Shown: in pieces, positions 28,113 to 36,397 of the stretch
Position numbering within the stretch: the first letter of the stretch is position 1
Layout of the letters: each line of letters opens with the position of its first letter
Source: Loigolactobacillus iwatensis
GTDB taxonomy: Bacteria > Bacillota > Bacilli > Lactobacillales > Lactobacillaceae
Direction: 5' to 3'
DNA length: 64,000 bases
NCBI RefSeq assembly: GCF_003950295.1
Contig: NZ_RHNP01000003.1
Span: 1-64,000 of the forward strand
The notes under the pieces: generated by a model
Databases searched by the model: none
Seen by the model: the letters and a program-made list of their open reading frames with translations, nothing else
Told to the model about the DNA's origin: nothing
Position numbers and translations under genes: made by a program

Positions 28113-28855
28113 AATGTGGCCTGTCGTTGTTGCAATAATTGATTAACTAAGTCGATTTGTTGATTTAGTTGCTCATTTGGAATGGCATATTCCAGAAAGA
28201 CTGGAACGCTTGACTGCAATTGTGCCAGCATCTTCTGCCAGTTAGCTGGTTTTGCGGTCAATAGGACAGTATCTTTGTTTTGGATTGCCTTAAGGTGAAA
28301 TACGCTGATTGCCGCTTGCACTTTAGTAAAGGCCGTTAAGGGCTCGGTAGCGACCCAACACCAGTTACCAGCGTCAAATGTGTAACCAAGACTTGATTGG
28401 GCCGCTTTAAGCCAAGCCAGACGTTGTTCTAGGTTGGCCAAAGTTGCATTTTCATTTGGCTGATTCTCAATGGTTACCTTAACTTTGGTGGCGGCCAGTT
28501 GTTGTTGAAGGGCGGCCAACGTTGCCGGTGAGATCTGTTGACAATCACCTAAACTAAATTTAAGTGATTTGATGTGATTTTCTTGCGCCATTTTTAGATA
28601 GGTAGTTAACTGCGAATTGACCGTTGAACCCTGGAAGAGTTCTTCCGGAACGGAATAGTAAAATTGCCAATTTTGTTGCTGGCATAGTTGATCGATTTTA
28701 TGTAACTCGCTTGCCTTAGTCGCTGGCTGGAAAAATTCACCACGGACCTCAATGGCATCGATTGCCGAAGCGGATAGTCGCTGTAAACACGTGAATTGGG
28801 AAACGTGTGCCTGTAAGTCATCTAAGAATACTGCTGTATTGATTGAAACTTTCAT
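28109..28855 (-). CDS. Xylose-isomerase-like TIM barrel (sugar-phosphate isomerase/epimerase)
   Basis: A 248-residue AP-endonuclease-2/xylose-isomerase-fold protein. Possible metal ligands: the glutamate in VTIENQPNE, Asp in YTFDAGNWCW, His in VFHLKAIQN and Glu in VFLEYAIPN. First gene of the five-gene minus-strand operon; AAAGGTGG seven bases before the ATG. The exact reaction cannot be read from sequence; a sugar epimerase step in sialic-acid or related sugar use is inferred from the neighbours. Confidence 0.75.
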   Translation of the reverse strand: MKVSINTAVFLDDLQAHVSQFTCLQRLSASAIDAIEVRGEFFQPATKASELHKIDQLCQQQNWQFYYSVPEELFQGSTVNSQLTTYLKMAQENHIKSLKFSLGDCQQISPATLAALQQQLAATKVKVTIENQPNENATLANLEQRLAWLKAAQSSLGYTFDAGNWCWVATEPLTAFTKVQAAISVFHLKAIQNKDTVLLTAKPANWQKMLAQLQSSVPVFLEYAIPNEQLNQQIDLVNQLLQQRQATL

Positions 28856-28886
28856 GGGTGTGCCACCTTTCTACTACTATTGGAGA

Positions 28887-29050
28887 GAGTGTTGGAAAAA
28901 GCGTTCAGATTCTGAGGATTACTGACGTTGTCGATCGGACTAGGATGAACCAAAGTCCGAATCGCAGCCTAAACAGACGAATTATCTGTGAAACAGATGA
29001 TTTGGCTGTTGTAGCTAACCGCAGGAATCTGCTTTTCCCAACACGTTTAC
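28887..29050 (+). repeat. Palindromic repeat, medium form, compensated inner hairpin
   Basis: Ends changed together: GTGTTGGAAAAAGCG / GCTTTTCCCAACACG. Inner arms are CGAATTATCTGT / ACAGATGATTTG, quite different in sequence from other copies yet fully pairable. It carries the GGACT-hairpin module. Confidence 0.88.
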
Positions 29051-29087
29051 ACTAGATTAGTCAGAACTACTAATAAAAGTAATTTGC

Positions 29088-29176
29088 AAACATGGACTAG
29101 GTTGATGAATGATCGGTGCAAAACATCATTCAGTGAACGTGGTCAAGCGTAAAAATCTACTTTTCCCAACACGTTT
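29088..29176 (+). repeat. Palindromic repeat, right-part fragment
   Basis: TTGATGAATGATCGGTGC / GCAAAACATCATTCAGTG hairpin and right end CTTTTCCCAACACGTTT, the same end variant as the neighbouring copy. Left end lost. Confidence 0.6.
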
Positions 29177-29241
29177 ATGCTAGGTTAGCTAGAAATTCAC
29201 TAATAAAAACAATTTTCAAGCATGGTTCTAAGTGACGAAAA

Positions 29242-29292
29242 AAGCCGCTAACAATAACCCCCGTCAAAATACGAGGTTATTGTTAGCGGTTG
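29242..29292 (-). terminator. Terminator for the ROK kinase gene
   Basis: Perfect 15-bp stem CCGCTAACAATAACC / GGTTATTGTTAGCGG with a 15-nt loop. On the minus strand it is followed by CTTTTTTC. Confidence 0.9.
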
Positions 29293-29352
29293 AATTTTTG
29301 AGCTGATCATTACAACCAGTACCTTAGCATATAAAAATTATTTTGTAAACGC

Positions 29353-30213
29353 TTAATTATAAAAATTAGCTACCGCACCAAATAGTTGGGCCCGATCGGC
29401 AAGTTGTGTGACGCGCAATTCTGTTTGGCATAAATTAGGTGGTAATAGTGGTTCTAATGCCCGATTTAATAGTGTTAATAAGAAGTCACCTTGTTGGGAA
29501 ACAGCGCCGCCAATTAAGAGAATTTCGGGATCAAATAACAAGATAATATTTGCCAGGCCGGTAGCGACTTCGGCCGCCCAGTTATTTATTATCGTAGTAA
29601 AGGGTGCTTCTTGCCGACGTGCTTTATCGAAGGCCGCCGGGACGCTCGTTTTCAGATCAACTAATTGATGTTCCAAAGTCAAAGTGGAGGCCCGCTGTTC
29701 GTAATTTGTCTTCGTTTTTCGGTCATAAAGGGTGTAACCAAGGGAATTGGCAGTGGCGTGGGCGCCATTAAGTAGCTGGCCGTGATTCAAATAGGCGCCA
29801 CCGATGCCCGTACCTAAAGCGACGCAGTAAACGGCACCTTTGCCCTGTGCGGCACCGGCCAGTTGTTCACCTAATAACGCGGCATCAACATCGTTCACTA
29901 CAACTACTGGTAGGCCACTTTGCTGGACTAAGACTTTCTTGAGTTCAGTTCCTTGGTAACCAGGGATGGTAGGGCCGGCGTACTGAATCTGGCCTTCAGC
30001 GCCAACAATGCCGGCAGTACTGATGCCAATACCGTTTAAAGTGTATTCTTTTTGGTACGCGGCCGTAATTGCCTGCAACTGCTTGAGAATATGTCCATCG
30101 CGATTATGTTCCGTTGAACAACGGTCGCCAGCACTGAAGTGAAGCCGCTCGTCCACTAGACTGTATTTGATCGTGGTACCACCGATATCGAAAGCTAAAA
30201 ATAGTTTACTCAT
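29353..30213 (-). CDS. nanK: ROK-family sugar kinase, putative N-acetylmannosamine kinase
   Basis: A 286-residue ROK kinase. ATP-binding motif FDIGGTTIKYSLVD (about 6-19), GIGISTAGIV, catalytic Asp in VVNDVDAALLGE, and ALGTGIGGAYL. The cysteine-rich zinc motif of many ROK proteins (CxCGxxGCxE) is absent. Divergent from nanA with nanE beyond, so phosphorylation of ManNAc to ManNAc-6-P is the likely role; glucokinase or fructokinase activity cannot be excluded. Confidence 0.8.
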   Translation of the reverse strand: MSKLFLAFDIGGTTIKYSLVDERLHFSAGDRCSTEHNRDGHILKQLQAITAAYQKEYTLNGIGISTAGIVGAEGQIQYAGPTIPGYQGTELKKVLVQQSGLPVVVVNDVDAALLGEQLAGAAQGKGAVYCVALGTGIGGAYLNHGQLLNGAHATANSLGYTLYDRKTKTNYEQRASTLTLEHQLVDLKTSVPAAFDKARRQEAPFTTIINNWAAEVATGLANIILLFDPEILLIGGAVSQQGDFLLTLLNRALEPLLPPNLCQTELRVTQLADRAQLFGAVANFYN

Positions 30214-30252
30214 TAGATCATCCCATTTTCTATTAGATGTGTTTTTCCTTTA

Positions 30253-30266
30253 CTGAATCGCTTTCA
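30253..30266. promoter_or_regulatory. cre-like site in the nanK/nanA divergent region
   Basis: CTGAATCGCTTTCA has an intact right half (CGCTTTCA) of the CcpA consensus and two mismatches at the left end. It lies 40 bp before nanK, consistent with glucose repression. Confidence 0.45.
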
Positions 30267-30351
30267 TAGTAGCATGTAATAATTATTTTCTCAAACTAAA
30301 AAAATAATAATTGATATTTTACCAGTTGCACCAGTTCCTACAAAGGATAAT

Positions 30352-30364
30352 GGTAATTATTACC
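30352..30364. promoter_or_regulatory. Palindromic operator candidate upstream of nanA
   Basis: GGTAATTATTACC is a perfect 13-bp palindrome in the intergenic region between nanK and nanA. It may bind a local regulator; no regulator gene is adjacent. Confidence 0.4.
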
Positions 30365-30471
30365 GAAAATAATCGTTGAAATATTTTTTATCTTGCGGTA
30401 TGGTTCTTGTTGAGCGGTTGGATGATTTGAGATGTTCATTACAAAATTTAAGAAGAATGAGGCTATCCATT

Positions 30472-31341
30472 ATGAAAAAATTATATTCAGCATTAATGAC
30501 AGCGTTTAACGAAGACGACACGATTAACGAACAAGGCATCCGCGAAATGGTTCGTTACAACATTGATGAAAACAAAATTGACGGCTTGTACGTTGGTGGC
30601 AGTACTGGCGAAAGTTTCATGCTCAGCACTGAAGAACGTAAACTGGTTTATAAGATTGCTTATGAAGAAACTGCCGGCAAAGTTGATTTAATCGCCCAAG
30701 TTGGTTCCGTTGATTTAAAAGAAGCAAAAGAATTAGCTAAGTACGCCGCTGACCTCGGCTACAAGACGATCTCAGCCGTACCGCCATTCTACTATCACTT
30801 CACTTTTGACCAGATCAAAGACTACTACGATCAAATTCTCGCTGGTGTCGACGTTAAATTGATTATTTACTCAATTCCAGCCTTATCTGGCGTTACGCTT
30901 TCATTGGACGAATTTGCTAAATTATTTGAAAATCCTAAAATTATCGGCGTTAAATACACAAACAACGACTTCCTACTATTACAACGTCTTCGCTCAGCAT
31001 TTCCTGACAAAAAGATCTACTTTGGCACGGATGAAATGTTGATCTCTGCTTTACCACTTGGCATTGACGGCGCAATTGGTTCAACCTTCAACTTAAACGC
31101 CAAACGCGCTAAGGCTGAAATTGCTGCTTTCGAAGCCGGCGATAATAAGAAAGTCTTTGAATTACAAGATGTTAGCAATAAATTAATCCTTGCCTTGATT
31201 GACAACGACATTTACCCAAGCCTCAAGCTAGTCTTCGAAGAAATGGGCGTCCACGCAGGCTACAGCAAAGCACCAATGAGCAAACCATCACCAGCAATGA
31301 AGGCTGGAGCTAAGAAGATTTACGAGAAGTATATTAAATAG
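30472..31341 (+). CDS. nanA: N-acetylneuraminate lyase NanA
   Basis: A 289-residue class-I aldolase of the DHDPS/NAL family that cleaves N-acetylneuraminate to ManNAc and pyruvate. Family motifs: GGSTGESFML (about 43-52, the sialic-acid lyase variant), Tyr in IIYSIPALSGV, and Schiff-base Lys161 in GVKYTN. I start at the ATG beginning MKKLYSALMTAF, which matches the family N-terminus; the longer frame upstream is unlike it. A palindromic repeat starts 1-2 bp after the stop. Together with nanE, the kinase and the symporter it forms a sialic-acid route to the amino-sugar pool. Confidence 0.92.
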   Translation: MKKLYSALMTAFNEDDTINEQGIREMVRYNIDENKIDGLYVGGSTGESFMLSTEERKLVYKIAYEETAGKVDLIAQVGSVDLKEAKELAKYAADLGYKTISAVPPFYYHFTFDQIKDYYDQILAGVDVKLIIYSIPALSGVTLSLDEFAKLFENPKIIGVKYTNNDFLLLQRLRSAFPDKKIYFGTDEMLISALPLGIDGAIGSTFNLNAKRAKAEIAAFEAGDNKKVFELQDVSNKLILALIDNDIYPSLKLVFEEMGVHAGYSKAPMSKPSPAMKAGAKKIYEKYIK

Positions 31342-31342
31342 A

Positions 31343-31461
31343 AGAGTGTTTGAAAAAGCGCCCAGATTCTGAGGATTAGCCTAGATTGCCGAATTATTCG
31401 CGTAGCGGATAATTTGGTGATCGTAGCTAACCGCAGGAATCTGCTTTTTCAAACACGTTTC
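31343..31461 (+). repeat. Palindromic repeat, reference short form
   Basis: A clean 119-bp copy. Ends AGAGTGTTTGAAAAAGCGCC and GCTTTTTCAAACACGTTT pair over 14 bp; AGATTC pairs GAATCT, GGATTAGC pairs GCTAACC, and GATTGCCGAATTATTCGC pairs GCGGATAATTTGGTGATC around a GTA loop. Confidence 0.92.
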
Positions 31462-31468
31462 AGAAGAG

Positions 31469-31590
31469 AGAGTGTAAAAAAAAGCGCCCAGATTATGGAG
31501 TATAGCCTAGACAGGTGAAAAGAGACGCGCAGCGGATCGTTCGACTGGCGTAGCTATACGCAATAATCTGCTTTTTCAAACACGTTTCCA
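31469..31590 (+). repeat. Palindromic repeat, short form
   Basis: GAGAGTGTAAAAAAAAGCGCC to CTTTTTCAAACACGTTTCC. The core uses the GTGAAAAGAGACGCGCAGCGG variant. It lies between nanA and nanE, so readthrough must occur or nanE must have its own promoter. Confidence 0.85.
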
Positions 31591-31655
31591 CTGAATTAGT
31601 AGGTAAAATACTAATTTTCAGGAACAAATTCCAGTAAGCATAGAAGAGGGTTGTC

Positions 31656-32345
31656 ATGATGACAAATACATTTTTAGATTCAGTAAAAGGAAAACTAATA
31701 ATTTCTTGTCAGGCCTTACCTAAAGAGCCATTGCATAGTTCGTTTATCATGGCGCGGATGGCTCGGGCTGCCAAGGAAGCTGGCGCGGCAGGTATTCGTG
31801 CAAACTCGGTCGTGGATATTCAGGCGATTCAGGATGAGGCCGGCTTACCAATGATCGGTATTGCCAAAACCGATTACCCTGATTCACCAGTTTACATCAC
31901 ACCGACAATGAAAGAGATGCGCGCGGTTGCGGCAACTGGCGTAGAAGTAGTTGCTTGCCAGGCAACAGGTGAACCACGGCCAAACGGTGAAAATTTGGCT
32001 GATATCGTGGCCCAATTTAGACAAGAATTTCCGGATACGCTGTTAATGGCGGATACGGATACGTTGGAGAACGCTGTAGCTGCCGATGAACTTGGTTTTG
32101 ATATCATCGGGACGACGATGCGCGGCTATACGCCTAGTTCAAAGGGGACCAACGTTGCCGATAACGACTTTGAATACTTGAAGGAACTATTAAAGCGCGT
32201 TAATCACCCAGTCGTTGCTGAAGGCAAGATCGATACACCGGAAAAAATGAAACGGTGCCTAGATCTTGGCTGCCAAGCAGTTGTCGTTGGTGGGGCAATC
32301 ACCCGACCATTGGAGATTGCTAGCCGCTTCACTGCAGCACTTTAA
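31656..32345 (+). CDS. nanE: N-acetylmannosamine-6-phosphate 2-epimerase NanE
   Basis: A 229-residue TIM-barrel epimerase converting ManNAc-6-P to GlcNAc-6-P. Hallmarks: KLIISCQALPKEPLH at the N-terminus, AAGIRANS, MIGIAKTDY with the catalytic Lys, MADTDTLENA, GTTMRGYTP, VVAEGKI and GCQAVVVGGAITRP. Full length. GAAGAGGG precedes two adjacent ATGs; either may be used. Terminator at 32366. Confidence 0.94.
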   Translation: MMTNTFLDSVKGKLIISCQALPKEPLHSSFIMARMARAAKEAGAAGIRANSVVDIQAIQDEAGLPMIGIAKTDYPDSPVYITPTMKEMRAVAATGVEVVACQATGEPRPNGENLADIVAQFRQEFPDTLLMADTDTLENAVAADELGFDIIGTTMRGYTPSSKGTNVADNDFEYLKELLKRVNHPVVAEGKIDTPEKMKRCLDLGCQAVVVGGAITRPLEIASRFTAAL

Positions 32346-32365
32346 GTTACGATTATTAATCGAGA

Positions 32366-32397
32366 GTACCGTAATCATAATGATTACGGTGCTTTTT
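32366..32397 (+). terminator. Terminator after nanE
   Basis: ACCGTAATCA / TGATTACGGT stem with a TAA loop followed by GCTTTTTG. Confidence 0.88.
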
Positions 32398-32456
32398 GCG
32401 TTCAACAGTGAAGTTTCAATAAATTATAAAGGCTAGTTGCAAATTGGTTTTTTAAT

Positions 32457-32516
32457 CAAAAAAATGGTTTAAAAGGTTCACTTTTTATAAGTTAAGAACC
32501 TTTCAACCATTTTTTT
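32457..32516. terminator. Bidirectional terminator, nanE / deoR-type regulator
   Basis: AAATGGTTTAAAAGGTTC and GAACCTTTCAACCATTT pair with one mismatch; T-runs follow on both strands. It separates the convergent nanE and DeoR-family genes. Confidence 0.85.
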
Positions 32517-32521
32517 AAATT

Positions 32522-33283
32522 CTAATGTTCAATATCAATACCGCTATGTTGAAATTCAGTAACTAATTCTGGAGAAATTTTGTTATCAGTAATAATGGCG
32601 CTGATTTCAGAAAAATCTGCTGTTTTATAAAGAGCCGTCAACTGAAATTTATTACTATCGGCAACCGCAATTATTTTCTGACAATGTTTCATTACTCTTT
32701 TAGAAACTTCGACTTCATCCAAATAATGATTGGTAATACCAATATCAATATTAATACCACCACATCCAAAGAAACCAATATCAGCGTAAATATCATTGAT
32801 TGCCTGTAGGGTTAACGGTCCAGATAACGAACTTTCAGATTGTCTCAAGTTTCCTCCTAAGAGAATGATCTGGTTAGCAGAATCACCGATTAGATTGGTA
32901 GCAATTGCTAGGGAATTAGTAATTAAGGTTAAATCATGAAGGTCACTTTGTTTAATTGCTTGGGAGATTGAAAAGGTTGTTGTTCCATAATCAAGGAATA
33001 CTGAATTCCCGGATTGGATAAATTCAATTGCTTTTTTTGCAACTAAGAGCTTATCTTGGCTATTTTGTTGCAATCGTTTATCATATTTGGTTTCCTTATC
33101 AAGGGAGATTGTTGTGGCACCACCACGGACTGTTTTAAGTAAGCCCTTACTTTCTAGTGTATAAAGATCCTTTCTGATTGTTTCGCGGGTGACATTAAGC
33201 TCAGAACTTAATTGCGATATTTTTGCAAAGCTATATTCCTTAACTTTACTTAGTACAAGTGCTTGTCTTTGGTATGGATTCAA
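32522..33283 (-). CDS. DeoR-family transcriptional regulator
   Basis: A 253-residue regulator with an N-terminal winged HTH (SFAKISQLSSELNVTRETIRKDL, the DeoR signature) and a C-terminal sugar-phosphate sensor domain (FLDYGTTTFSISQAI; GGNLRQSESSLSGPL; FFGCGGINIDIGITN). TTG start with AGGCGGTG upstream. Divergent from the polyol PTS operon, which it probably controls in response to a phosphorylated pentitol or pentulose. Repeated TGCAAA motifs in the intergenic region are operator candidates. Confidence 0.9.
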   Translation of the reverse strand: MNPYQRQALVLSKVKEYSFAKISQLSSELNVTRETIRKDLYTLESKGLLKTVRGGATTISLDKETKYDKRLQQNSQDKLLVAKKAIEFIQSGNSVFLDYGTTTFSISQAIKQSDLHDLTLITNSLAIATNLIGDSANQIILLGGNLRQSESSLSGPLTLQAINDIYADIGFFGCGGINIDIGITNHYLDEVEVSKRVMKHCQKIIAVADSNKFQLTALYKTADFSEISAIITDNKISPELVTEFQHSGIDIEH

Positions 33284-33490
33284 TAGAATGCACCGCCTTT
33301 TATATAAGAAACAATAACTACAATTGCAATTATAGCATTAATTTTGCAAAAATGTTGGCAAAATTAGGCGTTTAAAATGCTTTAAATTAGTTATTTATGA
33401 AAATTATTATGTAATTACTGTCTCTATAGTACGCAATTTATTTTTTTACATTTTAGTCATTATGTGAAAAAAATAACTTAAATAGTACAC

Positions 33491-33518
33491 TTGCAAATTA
33501 AATGCAAAATGCTATACT
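33491..33518 (+). promoter_or_regulatory. Polyol PTS operon promoter
   Basis: TTGCAA (33491-33496), 16-bp spacer, TATACT (33513-33518). TGCAAA motifs occur at the -35 and again in the spacer (TTGCAA, ATGCAAAA), possibly DeoR-family sites. Confidence 0.65.
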
Positions 33519-33526
33519 TAATTTGT

Positions 33527-33540
33527 TGAAAACGATTACA
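33527..33540 (+). promoter_or_regulatory. cre site (CcpA) at polyol operon start
   Basis: TGAAAACGATTACA is an exact match to TGNAANCGNTTNCA. It starts 9 bp after the -10 box, covering the expected transcription start, so CcpA should block initiation on preferred sugars. Confidence 0.8.
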
Positions 33541-33563
33541 CAAAATATATGGGGGCAATAAGA

Positions 33564-34655
33564 ATGTCAGAAACAAAAAATGATGAAAAGCAGATTATGT
33601 CAAAGACTTACCGATTGGTTAAACCGGGCGATATTGAGGAACAAGAAATTTCACGAACACTTAAAAAAGGTTGGGTTGATGTTCAACCATTAATGGCAAG
33701 TGTTTGTCATGCTGATGATCGTTATTTTGCAGGACAACGTCGTCCAGAAGCATTGGCCAAAAAATTGCCAATGGCATTATTACATGAAGGTATTGGGACT
33801 GTAAAAGAGAGCATGAGCGATGAATTTAAGGTTGGCCAACGTGTCGTTGTTGCGCCTAACGTTCCTGGTTATGTACTAAGAGGAGAAAAGAAGACCGATA
33901 CTGTACCAGATAATTACAGTAAAGATGCTGCATTTATCAGTAGTGGTCACGATGGTATCGCACAAAGTGATTTAGTTCATCCTGAAAGTTGCTTAGTTCC
34001 AATTCCAGAGAATATTCCTGATGAAATTGCAATTTTGGCCGAAGTTAGTACGGTTGGTTATCATGCTTCTAGCCACGTTAAACATATTCTATCAAAGCCA
34101 AATGTAAAAGTTGCATTATTTGGCGATGGTCCCGTAGGTTATATGGCTGCAGCAGTACTTCATTATGTTTGGGGTATTAGCAAAGAAAACTTAACTGTTT
34201 ATGGAGCTATGAAGGATCGTTTAAGTAAGTTTACGTTTGCAACAAGAGAAATGGTTACTGAATATGACTTTGATAATGCAGAAGAACAATTCGATGTTAT
34301 TTTTGAAGCTACTGGTGGCCATTTCAGTTCAAGCGCAATCAATGAGGGTATTAAAGTTATTAAGCGGACTGGTAGTTTTGTTTTGATGGGTGTTACTGAA
34401 GAGCTAGTTCCAATTGATACTCGTGACGTACTTGAGAAAGGCTTAACACTTTATGGCACTAGTCGTTCAACGCCAGCCGATTTCAAGGTTGTCATTAAGA
34501 CAATGAGTGAAAAACTAGAATATCGCGAAGCTTTGCAAAAATTGTTGCCAGAAAAAGAAACCGTTATCAAAAATGCTGATGATTTAACAGCAGCATTTAA
34601 TAAAATTGTTGCTGATAAAGCTTGGAAGAAAGCAGTTCTGAAGTTTGAATGGTAA
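33564..34655 (+). CDS. TarJ-like polyol-phosphate dehydrogenase
   Basis: A 363-residue medium-chain dehydrogenase resembling ribitol-5-phosphate dehydrogenase TarJ (KLPMALLHEGIG, FGDGPVGYMAAAVL for NAD(P), VLEKGLTLYGTSRS near the C-terminus). The catalytic zinc Cys is in VCHADDRYF and the ligand pair in LLHEG; the four-Cys structural zinc lobe is missing, as in TarJ. First gene of a mannose-class PTS and Rpe operon, so it likely oxidises imported ribitol-5-P (or another pentitol-P) to ribulose-5-P rather than making teichoic-acid precursors. ATG at 33564 follows GGGGG at suitable spacing; the in-frame ATG at 33549 has none. Confidence 0.8.
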   Translation: MSETKNDEKQIMSKTYRLVKPGDIEEQEISRTLKKGWVDVQPLMASVCHADDRYFAGQRRPEALAKKLPMALLHEGIGTVKESMSDEFKVGQRVVVAPNVPGYVLRGEKKTDTVPDNYSKDAAFISSGHDGIAQSDLVHPESCLVPIPENIPDEIAILAEVSTVGYHASSHVKHILSKPNVKVALFGDGPVGYMAAAVLHYVWGISKENLTVYGAMKDRLSKFTFATREMVTEYDFDNAEEQFDVIFEATGGHFSSSAINEGIKVIKRTGSFVLMGVTEELVPIDTRDVLEKGLTLYGTSRSTPADFKVVIKTMSEKLEYREALQKLLPEKETVIKNADDLTAAFNKIVADKAWKKAVLKFEW

Positions 34656-34692
34656 TTAAAGTAAATTAAACCCGAAATGGAGGCGATTAGTA

Positions 34693-35112
34693 ATGGTAGG
34701 TTTCGTTATAGCAACTCATGGTAAATTTGCTGAAGGATTAATGGATGCAGTCGATTTAATAATGGGAGAACAAGAGAATACTGAAATGATTGGATTACAT
34801 CATGGTGATGACGTTAGTCAATTCGGCGATAGTCTGGCAGATAAAGTCAAGAAGGTCAGCACTGGAGATGGCGTTATCGTGTTCGCAGACCTGTTCGGAG
34901 CGAGTCCATATAATCAAGCGGCATTATGTTCTAGAAAGATTGAAGGTATTCCGTACAAATTAATTACTGGAGTTAGCTTACCAATGCTGGTTCAGGCATT
35001 TAATGATCGCATGTTGGGCAAGAATATAGAGGAAATTAAGGCTTCTTCTATGGAAGCTGGTAAAAAGGGAATTATTGAATTCTTCGATGAAATGCAAACA
35101 CAAAATAAATAA
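34693..35112 (+). CDS. PTS EIIA, mannose class
   Basis: A 139-residue cytoplasmic phosphocarrier. The phosphorylated histidine is His9 in VIATHGKFAEGL. VIVFADLFGASPYNQA is typical of EIIA-Man. It receives phosphate from HPr and passes it to the next gene's EIIB. SD GGAGGCG precedes the ATG. Part of a four-protein split permease (IIA, IIB, IIC, IID separately encoded). Confidence 0.92.
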   Translation: MVGFVIATHGKFAEGLMDAVDLIMGEQENTEMIGLHHGDDVSQFGDSLADKVKKVSTGDGVIVFADLFGASPYNQAALCSRKIEGIPYKLITGVSLPMLVQAFNDRMLGKNIEEIKASSMEAGKKGIIEFFDEMQTQNK

Positions 35113-35135
35113 TTAGATATTAAGGGGATGTAACT

Positions 35136-35612
35136 ATGTCAGAAATTGTATTAGCTCGAGTTGATGATCGTTTAATTCATGGTCAGGTTATGACTGCGTG
35201 GCTTCAATATACAGATGGTAATCATATTGTGATTGTCGACGATGCTACAGCTAAAGATGATTTCTTGAAGACTGTCATGAAAATGTCAGTGCCACAAGGG
35301 GTTAAATTAGATGTACTTACAGTTGAAGAGGGCTCTGATTTCCTACAGAAGGATCAGGGTAAGGATAATATTTTAGTTTTAGCTAAAACACCTGAAGTAT
35401 ATTTACAATTAGTTGAGGCCGGTGTGCCTTTAAAAGAAGTAATTGTTGGTGGAATGGGTGCAAATAGTGAACGATCAAAGTTTTATAAAAATATTTCCGC
35501 AACTGATGAAGAGCGCGAAACTTTCAAAAAGATTATTGATAAAGGTGTAAATGTAAAAATTCAGATCGTACCTAGTGATAAGGCTACGGATGCGGCTGGT
35601 TTATTAAAGTAA
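35136..35612 (+). CDS. PTS EIIB, mannose class
   Basis: A 158-residue EIIB with the phosphorylated His15 in ARVDDRLIHGQVMTAW, the class signature. It transfers phosphate to the sugar during import by the IIC/IID pair. 23 bp after EIIA; AAGGGGATG spacing is good. Confidence 0.93.
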   Translation: MSEIVLARVDDRLIHGQVMTAWLQYTDGNHIVIVDDATAKDDFLKTVMKMSVPQGVKLDVLTVEEGSDFLQKDQGKDNILVLAKTPEVYLQLVEAGVPLKEVIVGGMGANSERSKFYKNISATDEERETFKKIIDKGVNVKIQIVPSDKATDAAGLLK

Positions 35613-35632
35613 GTTTATAAAGGAGAATGGCT

Positions 35633-36397
35633 ATGACAATTCATTTGTGGCAGGCTTTCCTCATAGGGGTCGTATATTATCTCGGCCAAATGGGAACGCC
35701 TTGGGTATCATTAGCGGGTACCCATACGATTATGCGACCGTTAGTAAACGGTGCCTTAGTTGGTTTAATTCTAGGGGACCCTGTAAAAGGAACGATCTTT
35801 GGTGCAGCTATTCAGTTGCCTTTCCTAGCTTGGATTGGTGCTGGCGGCGCTGTTCCAATGGATACCGCTTTAGCTGGTACATTAGGAACTGCCTTAGGGA
35901 TGGCATCTAATGTTTCACCTTCAGTTGCAATTACATTGGCTGTACCGATTAGTTTGATTGGAACAATGATTTGGGTACTCCATATGACTGTCGATATAAC
36001 CTTTGTACATATGGCTGATACAGCAGCTGAAAAAGGTGACTTAAAACGAATTGACTTACTTCATGTTTGGCCGCCACAAATAACGATGTTTGTCTTCTCA
36101 GTTGTTCCGGCCATGCTAGCTGCTTATTATGGTGCCGGTCCAGTAAAGACGGTCATTGGTGGCTTAAGTGGGACACCACTTCATGTTTTAACCGTTATTG
36201 GTGGACTTCTTCCTGCTCTTGGTATTGCCATGAACTTACAGGCAATGACTGGTAAGGGTACGTTAATGTTCTTCTTACTTGGATTTATGTTGGCCGTATA
36301 TTCTAAGTTACCAATCTTAGCAATTGCCGTCTTCGCTGTTATCATTGCATATATTTATACTACTTTGTATTTGAAGAAAGGAAGCGAGAACGCATGA
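35633..36397 (+). CDS. PTS EIIC, mannose class
   Basis: A 254-residue membrane channel subunit with about 7-8 hydrophobic segments (GTPWVSLAGTHTIMRPLVNGA; QLPFLAWIGAGGAVPMD). AAGGAG almost touches ATG 35627; ATG 35633, with normal spacing, is preferred. The stop overlaps the IID start by four bases. Confidence 0.9.
   Translation: MTIHLWQAFLIGVVYYLGQMGTPWVSLAGTHTIMRPLVNGALVGLILGDPVKGTIFGAAIQLPFLAWIGAGGAVPMDTALAGTLGTALGMASNVSPSVAITLAVPISLIGTMIWVLHMTVDITFVHMADTAAEKGDLKRIDLLHVWPPQITMFVFSVVPAMLAAYYGAGPVKTVIGGLSGTPLHVLTVIGGLLPALGIAMNLQAMTGKGTLMFFLLGFMLAVYSKLPILAIAVFAVIIAYIYTTLYLKKGSENA

Noticed and set aside
33564-34655. Teichoic-acid tarJ locus
   Set aside because: No tarI-type cytidylyltransferase or glycosyltransferases nearby; the PTS and Rpe context points to catabolism.
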